This document shows, in pieces, positions 34,803-44,358 of a DNA stretch of 64,000 bases. The first letter of the stretch is position 1. Each line of letters starts with the position of its first letter. The position numbers and the translations under genes are program-made. The stretch comes from Ruminococcus sp. (GTDB taxonomy: Bacteria > Bacillota > Clostridia > Oscillospirales > Acutalibacteraceae). The notes under the pieces are model-generated. The model made no database searches, was not told where the DNA came from, and saw only the letters and a program-made list of their open reading frames with translations. The stretch is from NCBI GenBank assembly GCA_017473555.1, contig JAFUKO010000045.1:1-64000 (forward strand). The letters are read 5' to 3'.

Positions 34803-35234
34803 CTATTTTAAAACACCTATCTTCATTTTACTTTTACACACTTTTACTCCACTAGTGTCAAAAATATCTACTTTTAGAACGATATATCGAAATCTTTCGT
34901 CCTTGTCCTTTACTTTTGCAACAACACGTAGCGGACATTTTGATACAAAAACAGGAGCAGCAAAAGATGTTTCTATAGAATGAATCAGGCTATACTTACC
35001 CGGCATATATACACCGGCAAGTGTAGATAATACTGCTGCAGTTAACTGCCCATACACTACTTTTTCAGAGTAACCAAGCTCATTGGCATAATCCAAATCA
35101 TTATGCAAAGGGTTAGTGTCACCTGAGATTTCTCTAAACATCTGCATTTTGTTCTCATCTATATCGTACATAAACTCGACAACATGCCCTATTTGTATTT
35201 CGTCAAACAAATACTCATTCATAGACTTATCCAT
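34803..35234 (-). CDS. MaoC-like (R)-specific hydratase or hotdog thioester enzyme
   Basis: This 143-residue single hotdog domain carries the complete hydratase-2 motif FREISGDTNPLHNDLDYA at about residues 33-50, with the Asp and His that hydrate an enoyl thioester. YGQLTAAVLSTLAGVYMPG is the following helix. The start overlaps the ACP stop by eight bases, so coupling with the carrier protein is likely. It may act on the acyl chain while bound to that ACP. A start four codons later is also possible. Confidence 0.85.
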   Translation of the reverse strand: MDKSMNEYLFDEIQIGHVVEFMYDIDENKMQMFREISGDTNPLHNDLDYANELGYSEKVVYGQLTAAVLSTLAGVYMPGKYSLIHSIETSFAAPVFVSKCPLRVVAKVKDKDERFRYIVLKVDIFDTSGVKVCKSKMKIGVLK

Positions 35235-35472
35235 TAACTCTGGCTAAAATAGTATGCACCATTTCACCAACATTTTTCATTTCAACAACTTCGCCCATGT
35301 TAAATTTGATTCCAAACTTGTTTTCAACAGCAACTACCAAATTGATGTGCTCAAGGCTGTCCCAGTCCTCGATATCGTTAGCTGTAGTTTCTGGTTCTAC
35401 ATGGATATCCTCATCGTCAAATACATCCTGAAAAACCTCGTCAAGCATTTCGTAAATTCTTTCTTCTGTCAT
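35227..35472 (-). CDS. Acyl carrier protein
   Basis: This 81-residue acidic four-helix protein has the phosphopantetheine attachment motif DWDSLEHI, with Ser39 as the modified residue. It is not beside fatty acid synthase genes but between FkbH and MaoC, so it is a dedicated carrier. GGAGGAAT precedes the ATG and lies inside the last codons of the FkbH gene, which couples the two. Confidence 0.92.
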   Translation of the reverse strand: MTEERIYEMLDEVFQDVFDDEDIHVEPETTANDIEDWDSLEHINLVVAVENKFGIKFNMGEVVEMKNVGEMVHTILARVNG

Positions 35473-35475
35473 TTT

Positions 35476-37257
35476 TTATTCCTCCACATTAATATATTTG
35501 TTTTTATTTTCATAGTCGTTTACGACTAATTCCCACCTTGTGTTACCTTGTTCATCTTCACTGATTTTTTCAAAACCATGTAATGAATAAAACTCTTTTA
35601 CCATTGAATTTTTAGAAGTTGGATAATAGTTACCGTAGACTTTTCTGATGTTATTCTCTTTTGCTTTATCGATAAGCATATCCATCATTGCAAATTCCAT
35701 ATCTCGTTTGAGAACTCTGCAACTCATAATCCACAGCTCTATATCAAGAGCATCACCTTCAATATGTCCGATTACTACCGATACAACACCATTATCGCCG
35801 AATTTATCAGTAAGTTTGCCATATAGGGTAATATACTCATCGCTGTTTGCAACTTGCTCAATATCAGCCTGTGAGTATCTTTTGGTAGTCAGATTAAACT
35901 GATTACTCTTGTTTGTAAGCTGAGCGATTCTCTGCATATACATCGGTATAAAGCTCTCAATAGTAGCATTCATATTAAGAGAAAGAAGATAATCACCATA
36001 ATTCTCAAATGTAGCGAGCATTTGCTTACGCTGAGCATTTTGCTTGTACATATTGACTTTTTTCAAATCATCAGCAGAAATACTCACACACTCAAAATAC
36101 CCAGAACGGTCGATAGCTCTAAGATAATATTCAGGTTTATTTCCGATATCAGGTGTGCTGACACTGCTGAATTCTTGGTTAACTATCTCACGTTCTGCAG
36201 GATTATCGTCGACAAACACCAAACTATCTATACCTAGATTAAGCTCATTTGCAATCTCATACAGATTTTTTGATTTTGGCTCCCAGTTTGCCTTAATAAC
36301 GATAAAGTCGTCTTTGCTAAGGACCGATTCAGGATGCGCCAAACCTGCAAGAGCATTTTCCATTTCATTCTTGCTGTTTACATTGAGAAGAATACCCAGG
36401 TCCTTATGTTCTTTAATATATTCCTGAAATTCTGTAAACGCCTCACTCTGTGCGGTTTCCTGTCCGATAGCGATATTTTCCACACCATCGTCGCCGATAA
36501 TTCCTCCCCACAAAGTGTTATCCAAATCCAGTACCAACGCCTTTTTGTTCTTACCGTAAATCGCTTTAATAATATTAGAAACATTAAAACTCAGGTAAGG
36601 GATTGCACGCAGACACAGTGCATATTTGTACATAAACCAATAGAATTCATCAGACCATTTTTCTAGTCCATACTGAGAAGCCTGATAGTTAATATCGTTT
36701 ATGTAGAAATTATCATTTTCTTGTGCATATTGAGCGAATAACAGATTCAGTCTGGTCACAAAATTAACTTTACCGTGAATATCTGTTGCATCTTTATTTC
36801 CCAGCAATCTATAGTGAGGATACTCGAAGTTGTTCTGAATAATAGTACAGTTATATCTGTTTCTTAACGCTGTCCACACCTGATTAAATCTTGCAAATTC
36901 ACTTTCTAACTTTGCATCAACATCTTCAGCTGTATCAGTGATTTTTGGCAGATTTATTATGTTTCTGAAAGATGTATGAATAAAAATTACATCCGGTGCA
37001 AATGCATCCAATTCTTCATTGCCAAAAACAGCATCCTCATAAAACTTGTTATACTCTGACTCATAAAACTCAGGTTTTATTCCCTGATCAAGAAGGAACA
37101 GCTCGAGCACAAGTTTGATATCGTTTGTAGTAGATCCACCTAAAATTGCAATCTTTTTCTCTATAAAACCACAGCTTGACTCAAGTAATCTCCTCTTGAT
37201 TTTCTTCTTTTTCTGGATAATAAAATCAGGGTCAAAAGGGTATTTAAGTTCTCTCAT
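35476..37257 (-). CDS. FkbH-like HAD-IIIC protein
   Basis: This 593-residue protein of the FkbH family moves a glyceryl group from 1,3-bisphosphoglycerate to an acyl carrier protein in known pathways. An N-terminal SGNH/flavodoxin-like part (about 30-225) starts IAILGGSTTNDI. The HAD domain (about 238-385) carries DLDNTLWGG with Asp244 and Asp246, and VFVDDNPAERE. A GNAT-like C-terminal domain (about 440-575) ends with NSMVKEFYSLHGF. The ACP follows four bases later. Using a glycerate-derived unit on a surface polymer would be an unusual use of this enzyme. Confidence 0.88.
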   Translation of the reverse strand: MRELKYPFDPDFIIQKKKKIKRRLLESSCGFIEKKIAILGGSTTNDIKLVLELFLLDQGIKPEFYESEYNKFYEDAVFGNEELDAFAPDVIFIHTSFRNIINLPKITDTAEDVDAKLESEFARFNQVWTALRNRYNCTIIQNNFEYPHYRLLGNKDATDIHGKVNFVTRLNLLFAQYAQENDNFYINDINYQASQYGLEKWSDEFYWFMYKYALCLRAIPYLSFNVSNIIKAIYGKNKKALVLDLDNTLWGGIIGDDGVENIAIGQETAQSEAFTEFQEYIKEHKDLGILLNVNSKNEMENALAGLAHPESVLSKDDFIVIKANWEPKSKNLYEIANELNLGIDSLVFVDDNPAEREIVNQEFSSVSTPDIGNKPEYYLRAIDRSGYFECVSISADDLKKVNMYKQNAQRKQMLATFENYGDYLLSLNMNATIESFIPMYMQRIAQLTNKSNQFNLTTKRYSQADIEQVANSDEYITLYGKLTDKFGDNGVVSVVIGHIEGDALDIELWIMSCRVLKRDMEFAMMDMLIDKAKENNIRKVYGNYYPTSKNSMVKEFYSLHGFEKISEDEQGNTRWELVVNDYENKNKYINVEE

Positions 37258-37283
37258 ATTATCTTATCCTTTTTGCTTTTATA

Positions 37284-38459
37284 TTAGTATTTTCTCCAAA
37301 CCATTTTATTTACAACGCCTGTGTAAGACTGAATAATCTTAATAACCTTATCAGACACATTCTCGTCCACATAATCAGGCACAGGGATACCTAAATCACC
37401 GTTTTTGTTCATCTCAACAGCAACGTCAACTGCCTGTAAAAGACTCTTCTCGTCAATGCCTGCGAGCACAAAGCACGCTTTATCAAGTGCCTCAGGACGC
37501 TCGGTTGATGTACGGATACAAACGGCTGGGAACGGATGTCCTACTGATGTGAAGAACGAACTCTCCTCAGGCAGAGTACCCGAGTCAGAAACAACCGCAA
37601 ATGCGTTCATCTGCAAGCAGTTGTAGTCGTGGAAACCTAAAGGTTCGTTACGGATAACACGTGGGTCAAGCTCAAAGTTGCTTGCCTCAAGTCTGTTTCT
37701 TGATCTTGGGTGACAAGAGTAAAGAATCGGCATATCGTACTTTTGAGCCATAGCGTTGATAGCGTTAAAGAGTGATAAGAAGTTCTTCTCTGTATCGATA
37801 TTCTCCTCTCTGTGAGCAGAAAGCAGGATATACTTACCCTTCTCAAGTCCGAGTCTACTATGTACATCGGACGCCTCGATTTTATCTAAATTATTATGGA
37901 GCACCTCAGCCATCGGCGAGCCTGTGACATAAGTTCTCTCTTTTGGAAGACCAGTGTCAGCAAGATAACGTCTTGCATGCTCGCTGTATGCTAAGTTAAC
38001 ATCAGAGATAATATCAACGATTCTTCTGTTAGTTTCCTCAGGTAAGCACTCATCCTTACAACGGTTGCCTGCCTCCATATGGAAAATAGGAATATGAAGT
38101 CTCTTAGCACCGATAACTGAAAGACAAGAGTTAGTATCGCCAAGTACCAGCACAGCATCAGGCTTGATTTGTGCCATAAGCTGATATGATTTAGCGATGA
38201 TGTTACCCATAGTTTCGCCCAAATCATTACCAACAGCATCGAGGTAAACATCAGGATCTGAAAGCTCTAAATCCTTGAAGAACACTCCGTTTAAGTTGTA
38301 GTCATAGTTCTGACCTGTGTGTGCAAGGATAGTATCAAAATACTGTCTACTCTTATTGATAACCGCAGCAAGACGGATAATCTCAGGTCTTGTGCCAACG
38401 ATAATCAGCAACTTAAGTTTACCGTTGTCCTTCCATTTTACATTAGAAAAATCGCTCAT
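37284..38459 (-). CDS. capG: UDP-N-acetyl sugar 2-epimerase, CapG type
   Basis: This 391-residue protein is of the UDP-GlcNAc 2-epimerase fold. IIVGTRPEIIRLAAV opens it, with HTGQNYD, VLGDTNSCLS, HMEAGNRC, EETNRRIVD and SDSGTLPEES downstream. The RCKDECLPEE sequence and the presence of capE and capF support the FnlC/CapG branch that makes UDP-L-FucNAc, rather than WecB making UDP-ManNAc. AGGAGAAA precedes the ATG. The DNA looks less AT-rich than the flanking genes, as in capF. Confidence 0.88.
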   Translation of the reverse strand: MSDFSNVKWKDNGKLKLLIIVGTRPEIIRLAAVINKSRQYFDTILAHTGQNYDYNLNGVFFKDLELSDPDVYLDAVGNDLGETMGNIIAKSYQLMAQIKPDAVLVLGDTNSCLSVIGAKRLHIPIFHMEAGNRCKDECLPEETNRRIVDIISDVNLAYSEHARRYLADTGLPKERTYVTGSPMAEVLHNNLDKIEASDVHSRLGLEKGKYILLSAHREENIDTEKNFLSLFNAINAMAQKYDMPILYSCHPRSRNRLEASNFELDPRVIRNEPLGFHDYNCLQMNAFAVVSDSGTLPEESSFFTSVGHPFPAVCIRTSTERPEALDKACFVLAGIDEKSLLQAVDVAVEMNKNGDLGIPVPDYVDENVSDKVIKIIQSYTGVVNKMVWRKY

Positions 38460-38474
38460 TACCTATTTCTCCTT

Positions 38475-39602
38475 TTATCGTAATCCGCATTCTTTATAAA
38501 ACGCTTTCAATTCTTTTCCTTTATCAATATCGCCATTTTTAGCCTTTGAAAGTTGAGCTTTTACATTACCTCTCCTGTAAATAAGACTTTTGAAAGCTCT
38601 GTGTAACCACGCATAAGGCAAAAGATATCTTCTGCCATCCAGCCACAGATACATAGACTTCATATCTTCATATTCAGGGAAGCATGTCCTGAGCAAACCG
38701 GAAACCCTACCCTCACTGACGTAAAGAGCGGCTTTATTCTCTTTAGTTCCAAAAATCTCGTTTGATAGCACAAAGCTACTTAGTTTTTCTATCAACTCTG
38801 TACTTTCACCATTTGCAAACCAATATTCTGATAAAGCTGAAACATTCAGATAAAAATCATACAAATTCAGTTTCTTAAGTTCATTTTCAAAATAACCCCT
38901 GTCTATATCCAGATTATCGTAAACATAAACATCCATGATAAATCTGATTCCGACACCACCGTGTTTAAAGTGTTCTGCCAAATGAATTATATTAAAAATG
39001 AACTCATCTTCTATTTTCATTTCATAGGTATGTTTACAGCCGTTTCTCAACAGACACCTATTCCATACATCCGAATAATAATCAAAGTACTCTGACTCAT
39101 TCGCAAGCAAGCTTCTATGAGCTTCTACACTGATAAACGGAGGCATATTGTAGGTGTCGTTTTTCCTACCCTCTCTGTAGTCGGTATAGCCCAGCGCAAA
39201 CATAACCTTTTTGAACTCATTGTGCTGTTGTGTTTTATATAGAACATCAATATCGCTCATTGAACGCAAAAAAGGGTCACTATATCTTTTTTTAGTTACC
39301 GCACCTTTCACAACCAGTGTGTCAATCCCTGACGCTTCGCACTGTTTTTGAATACAGTCTACTGCGTAGAGTTGATTTTCCGAACGCATACTCTCCTGTA
39401 ATAACACTTGTGAAAGATAATTGCAAAGGCGATTATCGCTCTTTTCTTCATCTATAGCATCGACAACCAATGCAACAAGATGTAGTAGCCCTTGTTTTTT
39501 TGCAACTTCTATCAAATCTTCCGAGTAATGATCACTATAAAAAGAGCCTATAGTTCCATTCAGTACATCCCGAGCTATACTTACCAAAAGGTTATCTGAC
39601 AC
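38475..39602 (-). CDS. Nucleotidyltransferase-fold protein (NTP_transf_5 type)
   Basis: This protein, about 375 residues from the GTG at 39602, resembles the uncharacterised nucleotidyltransferase family. The core motif reads VVKGAVTKKRYSDPFLRSMS followed by DIDVLY at about residues 95-122, with the metal-binding Asp-x-Asp. A second conserved stretch, IFNIIHLAEHFKHGGVG, lies at about 205-220. The GTG at 39602 has GAGGAGA seven bases upstream; another GTG at 39620 would leave that site inside the gene. Members occur in capsule and peptide clusters, but their reaction is not established. It follows the VanZ gene. Confidence 0.7.
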   Translation of the reverse strand: MSDNLLVSIARDVLNGTIGSFYSDHYSEDLIEVAKKQGLLHLVALVVDAIDEEKSDNRLCNYLSQVLLQESMRSENQLYAVDCIQKQCEASGIDTLVVKGAVTKKRYSDPFLRSMSDIDVLYKTQQHNEFKKVMFALGYTDYREGRKNDTYNMPPFISVEAHRSLLANESEYFDYYSDVWNRCLLRNGCKHTYEMKIEDEFIFNIIHLAEHFKHGGVGIRFIMDVYVYDNLDIDRGYFENELKKLNLYDFYLNVSALSEYWFANGESTELIEKLSSFVLSNEIFGTKENKAALYVSEGRVSGLLRTCFPEYEDMKSMYLWLDGRRYLLPYAWLHRAFKSLIYRRGNVKAQLSKAKNGDIDKGKELKAFYKECGLR

Positions 39603-39623
39603 TATTGAATCTCTCCTCACAAA

Positions 39624-40151
39624 CTATCTATTACTGATCCGATCCATGATATATCTGCTGGCGTTAATCAACAGTATACCTGCTATTCCTCCGAGAAAAT
39701 TCGCAATAATATCAGAAACCTCAAACAATCCAACTCTACAATATAATTGCGTCATCTCTATACACAAAGACAAAACCAAAACTACCAATAATGTTGTCAC
39801 TACTGAATTTTTAAGTCTGAACAATATGCTAAACGGCACGAATAAAAGAACATTAAACCCAAAATCAATTAACGATTCTCCATCTCCATTAATAATCATA
39901 TTTACAGAATTGAATATATCACCTTGAATATTATTATTCGCTTGATCACGCATAATTGTAAACATAAGTATAACTGTAATGCTTGCTGAAAGCAACACAG
40001 AATAAATCAGGTTTTTTCGGAGGTTTTCTTTCTTAATAAAGTGAAAATATGCAAAAACTGTTCCTGAAATCAACAAAAAAGTTATTAACGCTACATGCGG
40101 TAAAACATCTTTTAGAAACCAGTAAGTTTTATAATATATCTGATGAAACAT
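39624..40151 (-). CDS. VanZ-like membrane protein
   Basis: This protein of 175 residues (from the ATG at 40151) has about five membrane helices. The VanZ signature is spread over FGFNVLLFVPFSILF, CIEMTQLYCRVGLFEVSDI and IANFLGGIAGILL. VanZ proteins confer low-level teicoplanin tolerance in some enterococcal elements, but most homologues are of unknown function. Here it lies four bases after ugd in the capsule operon. The start at 40151 sits just beyond the ugd stop; a longer frame inside ugd is less likely. Confidence 0.8.
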   Translation of the reverse strand: MFHQIYYKTYWFLKDVLPHVALITFLLISGTVFAYFHFIKKENLRKNLIYSVLLSASITVILMFTIMRDQANNNIQGDIFNSVNMIINGDGESLIDFGFNVLLFVPFSILFRLKNSVVTTLLVVLVLSLCIEMTQLYCRVGLFEVSDIIANFLGGIAGILLINASRYIMDRISNR

Positions 40152-40155
40152 ACTG

Positions 40156-41373
40156 TTAATCTCTTCTAAATAAATCTCGAGTATAAACCTTTTCTGCCAC
40201 ATCGCTCAGACATTCATCATATCTATTGGCAATAATTACGTTAGAAAGCAATTTAAACTTTTCTATATCATTGATTACTTCAGAATCAAAGAAAGTACTG
40301 CCATCTTCCAGGGTAGGCTCGTATATAACAATAGTAGCACCTTTAGCTATAATACGTTTCATAACGCCCTGAATTGAACTGTGTCGGAAATTGTCAGAAT
40401 TACTTTTCATCGTCAGACGATACACTCCGACTATGCAGCTATTGTTATTATCTGTGCTTCCATTATATCCTGCCATATCAAGCACTCTATCAGCTATAAA
40501 ATCCTTTCTTGTACGATTGGAATCAACTATAGCGGTTATCATGTTCTGTGGAACATCGTCATAATTAGCTAATAACTGTTTTGTATCCTTTGGTAAACAA
40601 TATCCTCCATAGCCAAATGACGGGTTGTTGTAATGCTTACCTATACGAGGGTCCAGGCATACGCCTTCTATTATTTTTTGGGTATCTAAGCCTTTAAGTT
40701 CAGCATATGTATCCAGCTCGTTAAAGTAAGATACACGAAGTGCTAAATACGTATTAGAAAACAGTTTAACAGCCTCTGCCTCTGTAAAGCCCATAAATAG
40801 AGTATCTATTGTATCTTTTTCGGCTCCCTGTTTCAGTAGTTCCGCAAAAACATGCGCTGCATCAGTAAGCTTTTCATCACTTTCGTCTGTACTGACAATA
40901 ATTCTCGATGGATAAAGATTGTCATACAGCGCCTTTGACTCTCTTAAAAACTCAGGTGAAAAAATAATATTATTACTGCCTGTTTTCTTTCTTATGTATT
41001 CAGTGTATCCAACAGGAATAGTACTTTTTATAACCATTATTGCATTAGGATTATACTTCAAAACCAAATCAATAACTGATTCCACATCAGAAGTATCAAA
41101 AAAGTTTTTTTCACTATCATAATTGGTTGGTGCGGCAATAACAACAAAATCTGCATCGCTATATGCTTCTTCTGCATCTAGTGTTGCACGTAAATCAAGC
41201 TTCTTTTCCTGTAAATACTTTTCTATATATTCATCTTGAATAGGAGAAATTCTATTATTGATTAAATCTACTTTCTCTTTTACTATATCAACTGCCACTA
41301 CCTGATTGTGTTGTGAAAGTAATACTGCGATGGATAGTCCAACATATCCTGTTCCTGCAACTGCAATTTTCAT
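40156..41373 (-). CDS. ugd: UDP-glucose 6-dehydrogenase
   Basis: This 405-residue enzyme oxidises UDP-glucose to UDP-glucuronate with NAD+. The N-terminal Rossmann motif is [23 protein letters not shown] and [15 protein letters not shown] lead to the catalytic Cys259 in [14 protein letters not shown]. The C-terminal UDP-binding domain holds [12 protein letters not shown]. It is slightly shorter than many bacterial homologues but complete. The product would supply glucuronic acid to the polymer. Confidence 0.94.
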   Translation of the reverse strand: MKIAVAGTGYVGLSIAVLLSQHNQVVAVDIVKEKVDLINNRISPIQDEYIEKYLQEKKLDLRATLDAEEAYSDADFVVIAAPTNYDSEKNFFDTSDVESVIDLVLKYNPNAIMVIKSTIPVGYTEYIRKKTGSNNIIFSPEFLRESKALYDNLYPSRIIVSTDESDEKLTDAAHVFAELLKQGAEKDTIDTLFMGFTEAEAVKLFSNTYLALRVSYFNELDTYAELKGLDTQKIIEGVCLDPRIGKHYNNPSFGYGGYCLPKDTKQLLANYDDVPQNMITAIVDSNRTRKDFIADRVLDMAGYNGSTDNNNSCIVGVYRLTMKSNSDNFRHSSIQGVMKRIIAKGATIVIYEPTLEDGSTFFDSEVINDIEKFKLLSNVIIANRYDECLSDVAEKVYTRDLFRRD

Positions 41374-41399
41374 ATCATAAACCTCTAAAAGTTAACTCT

Positions 41400-42437
41400 T
41401 CAGTTTTTTAGTAACTGTTCTTTCACATAATCAGTCGTCATTAACTTAGCGACTGTACCATCAACATCAAGTAAATTGGTGTTGTGGCTTGTGTATGATT
41501 CGTCAGCCTCAGTATGAACACTACCATTAACAACAAACTTGTCATAGTTTAAATCACGACTATCTGCCGCTACTCTGTAGTAGTCGCCCATATCCTCAGC
41601 ACGCAAGCATTCTTCACGAGTCATAAGTGTTTCATAGAGCTTTTCACCATGACGTGTACCGATAATTTGTGTTCCTGTTTCTCCAAAAAGCTTCTGTACA
41701 GCCTGAGCTAATACACCAATTGTAGATGCATCAGCTTTCTGAATAAACAGATCTCCCGGATTTGCGTGTGTAAAAGCAAACTTAACCAGCTCAACAGCCT
41801 CATCCAGATTCATAAGAAAACGAGTCATATTAGGATCTGTGATAGTAATAGGTTTTCCGGCTTTGATCTGATCAATAAACAACGGTATAACAGAACCACG
41901 ACTGCACATTACGTTACCATAACGGGTACAGCAAATAACGGTTCCGCCACGCTCTGCTGCAACACGTGCATTAGCAAAAATAACATGTTCCATCATAGCT
42001 TTTGAAATACCCATAGCATTGATAGGATAGGCAGCCTTATCAGTAGACAGGCATACCACGCGCTTTACACCACAGTCAATTGCGGCGTGAAGCATATTGT
42101 CAGTACCTATAACATTAGTACGAACAGCTTCCATCGGGAAAAACTCGCAAGAAGGAACCTGCTTAAGTGCTGCTGCATGGAACACATAGTCAACACCCCA
42201 CATAGCATCCTTAATAGATTGGGCATTTCTTATATCTCCAACATAAAATTTCACTTTAGATGCGTACTCAGGGAACTTCGCCTGAAGGTCATGACGCATA
42301 TCATCCTGTTTTTTCTCATCACGAGAGAATATACGAATCTCACCAATATCAGTTGTTAAAAAGTGCTTAAGTACAGTATTACCAAACGAGCCTGTACCTC
42401 CTGTAATCATCAATGTAGATCCTTTAAACTCAGACAT
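41400..42437 (-). CDS. capE: UDP-GlcNAc 4,6-dehydratase/epimerase CapE
   Basis: This 345-residue enzyme does the first step of UDP-L-FucNAc synthesis: 4,6-dehydration of UDP-GlcNAc with epimerisation. Its motifs are ITGGTGSFGNTVLKHFL, FSRDEKKQDDMRHD, HAAALKQVPSCEFFPMEAV, STDKAAYPINAMGISKAMME and SRGSVIPLFIDQI. The MGISK form of the active site is typical of the CapE/FlaA1 group. The start at 42437 has GGAG nine bases upstream; an ATG five codons earlier has no ribosome site. capF and capG complete the route elsewhere in the operon. Confidence 0.92.
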   Translation of the reverse strand: MSEFKGSTLMITGGTGSFGNTVLKHFLTTDIGEIRIFSRDEKKQDDMRHDLQAKFPEYASKVKFYVGDIRNAQSIKDAMWGVDYVFHAAALKQVPSCEFFPMEAVRTNVIGTDNMLHAAIDCGVKRVVCLSTDKAAYPINAMGISKAMMEHVIFANARVAAERGGTVICCTRYGNVMCSRGSVIPLFIDQIKAGKPITITDPNMTRFLMNLDEAVELVKFAFTHANPGDLFIQKADASTIGVLAQAVQKLFGETGTQIIGTRHGEKLYETLMTREECLRAEDMGDYYRVAADSRDLNYDKFVVNGSVHTEADESYTSHNTNLLDVDGTVAKLMTTDYVKEQLLKN

Positions 42438-42460
42438 ATTTATCAACTCCATTCTAAAAC

Positions 42461-43480
42461 TCAGCGATTACCGTACATCTTGTCATAATAATTCTGGTAA
42501 TCTCCGGAAATGATATTTTCCCACCAAGAACGATTCTCCAGATACCAGTTAATTGTCTTTTTTATACCATCTTCAAATTTTGTTTCAGGTAGCCAGCCAA
42601 GTTCATTGTGTATCTTTGTAGGATCAATAGCATATCTCATATCATGACCTTTGCGGTCTTTAACATAAGAAATTAAACTCTCAGGTTTATTCAGTTCCTT
42701 ACAAATAATCTTAACAATCTCTATATTCTGTTTTTCATTGTGGCCACCAACATTATATACCTCACCGATCTTACCATTATGAATTATCAAATCGATAGCT
42801 TTACAATGATCTTCAACATATAACCAGTCACGTACATTCTTACCTTCTCCATAGACCGGTAACTGTTTGTCATTAAGTGCATTGGCAATCATTAACGGAA
42901 TCAGCTTCTCCGGAAAGTGATACGGACCATAGTTATTGGAACAACGGGAAATTGTAACCGGAAGTCCATAAGTACGATGATAAGCAAGCACCAACAAATC
43001 TGCAGAAGCCTTTGAAGAAGAATACGGACTTGATGTATGCAAAGGTGTAGTCTCTGTAAAAAACATATCAGGTCTGTCCAGCGGTAAATCACCGTAAACC
43101 TCATCTGTAGAAACCTGATGATAACGCTTGATACCATACTTTCTGCATGCGTCCATTAATACAGCAGTACCCAGAATATTAGTTCTCAAAAAGACTTCTG
43201 GATCCTCTATACTACGATCAACATGGCTCTCAGCTGCAAAATTCACCACTATATCAGGACGCTCTTCTTCAAACAGGTTGTAAACAGCCTCTCTATCACA
43301 AATATCAGCCTTCACAAATCTAAACCTTGGATTATCCATTACAGGTTCAAGTGTAGATAAATTGCCAGCATATGTAAGCTTATCCAAACAAATTATGCGA
43401 TAATCGTCATGGTGTTTCAACATATGAAACACGAAGTTAGCACCAATAAAACCGGCACCTCCGGTAACTATTATAGTCAT
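42461..43480 (-). CDS. rmlB: dTDP-glucose 4,6-dehydratase
   Basis: This 339-residue extended SDR enzyme converts dTDP-glucose to dTDP-4-keto-6-deoxyglucose. It has [49 protein letters not shown] with the Tyr/Lys pair, [15 protein letters not shown] and [10 protein letters not shown]. Its start overlaps the rmlA stop as ATGA. Neither rmlC nor rmlD is present in the window, so the keto sugar probably goes to the aminotransferases at 48198 and 49345 rather than to L-rhamnose. Confidence 0.95.
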   Translation of the reverse strand: MTIIVTGGAGFIGANFVFHMLKHHDDYRIICLDKLTYAGNLSTLEPVMDNPRFRFVKADICDREAVYNLFEEERPDIVVNFAAESHVDRSIEDPEVFLRTNILGTAVLMDACRKYGIKRYHQVSTDEVYGDLPLDRPDMFFTETTPLHTSSPYSSSKASADLLVLAYHRTYGLPVTISRCSNNYGPYHFPEKLIPLMIANALNDKQLPVYGEGKNVRDWLYVEDHCKAIDLIIHNGKIGEVYNVGGHNEKQNIEIVKIICKELNKPESLISYVKDRKGHDMRYAIDPTKIHNELGWLPETKFEDGIKKTINWYLENRSWWENIISGDYQNYYDKMYGNR

Positions 43481-44355
43481 TCCTCTAAAGCCTCCTCAGC
43501 TATCGAAATAATATATTTTCCATAATCAGTAGTATGCAATTCCTGACCCAATGCCAGTAACTGCTCAGCAGTAATGAAACCTCTTCGATAAGCGATTTCT
43601 TCAATACAAGATATGTAAAATCCCTGTCTTGCCTGCACAGCTTCCACGTACTCAGCTGCTTTCAGCAATCCCTGTGGAGTACCTGTATCAAGCCACGCAA
43701 TGCCACGACCCAATAAGCTGACCTTAAGCTTTCCTTTACCAAGGTACTCATTATTCACAGCTGTGATTTCAATTTCACCTCTGGCAGAAGGCTTAACGTT
43801 TTTTGCAATTTCTACAACATTATTATCATAAAAATACAGGCCAGGTACAACAAAATTTGATTTTGGCTTCTCAGGCTTTTCCTCAATAGAGATAACGTTG
43901 TTATCTTTATCAAATTCAACAACACCAAAAGCCGTAGGGTTCTTAACAGGATAACCGAATATAGTCGCTCCATCCAGTTTTTCAATAGCATTGTTTAATA
44001 TGCCGGTCATATTTTGTCCGTAGAATATGTTATCGCCAAGAATCAAACACACACTATCATCACCGATAAAATCAGCACCTAGTATAAATGCATCTGCAAG
44101 TCCACGAGGGGTATCCTGAATCTTGTATGAAATGGAAATTCCGATACGCTTGCCGTCACCAAGCAGTTTATCGTACACACAAGTATCCTCCGGTGTAGAA
44201 ATAACCAGAATATCCTTGATGCCTGCAAGTAAAAGTATAGACAAAGGATAATAAATCATCGGCTTGTCATATACAGGCATTAACTGTTTAGATAATGCTA
44301 CGGTCATCGGATAAAGTCGTGTTCCGTGCCCACCGGCTAAAATAATACCTTTCAT
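43477..44355 (-). CDS. rmlA: Glucose-1-phosphate thymidylyltransferase
   Basis: This 292-residue nucleotidyltransferase makes dTDP-glucose from dTTP and glucose 1-phosphate. Motifs are [55 protein letters not shown] and [19 protein letters not shown] lies before the ATG at 44355; a TTG one codon earlier is less likely. It is coupled with rmlB by a four-base overlap. Confidence 0.95.
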   Translation of the reverse strand: MKGIILAGGHGTRLYPMTVALSKQLMPVYDKPMIYYPLSILLLAGIKDILVISTPEDTCVYDKLLGDGKRIGISISYKIQDTPRGLADAFILGADFIGDDSVCLILGDNIFYGQNMTGILNNAIEKLDGATIFGYPVKNPTAFGVVEFDKDNNVISIEEKPEKPKSNFVVPGLYFYDNNVVEIAKNVKPSARGEIEITAVNNEYLGKGKLKVSLLGRGIAWLDTGTPQGLLKAAEYVEAVQARQGFYISCIEEIAYRRGFITAEQLLALGQELHTTDYGKYIISIAEEALEE

Positions 44356-44358
44356 CAA

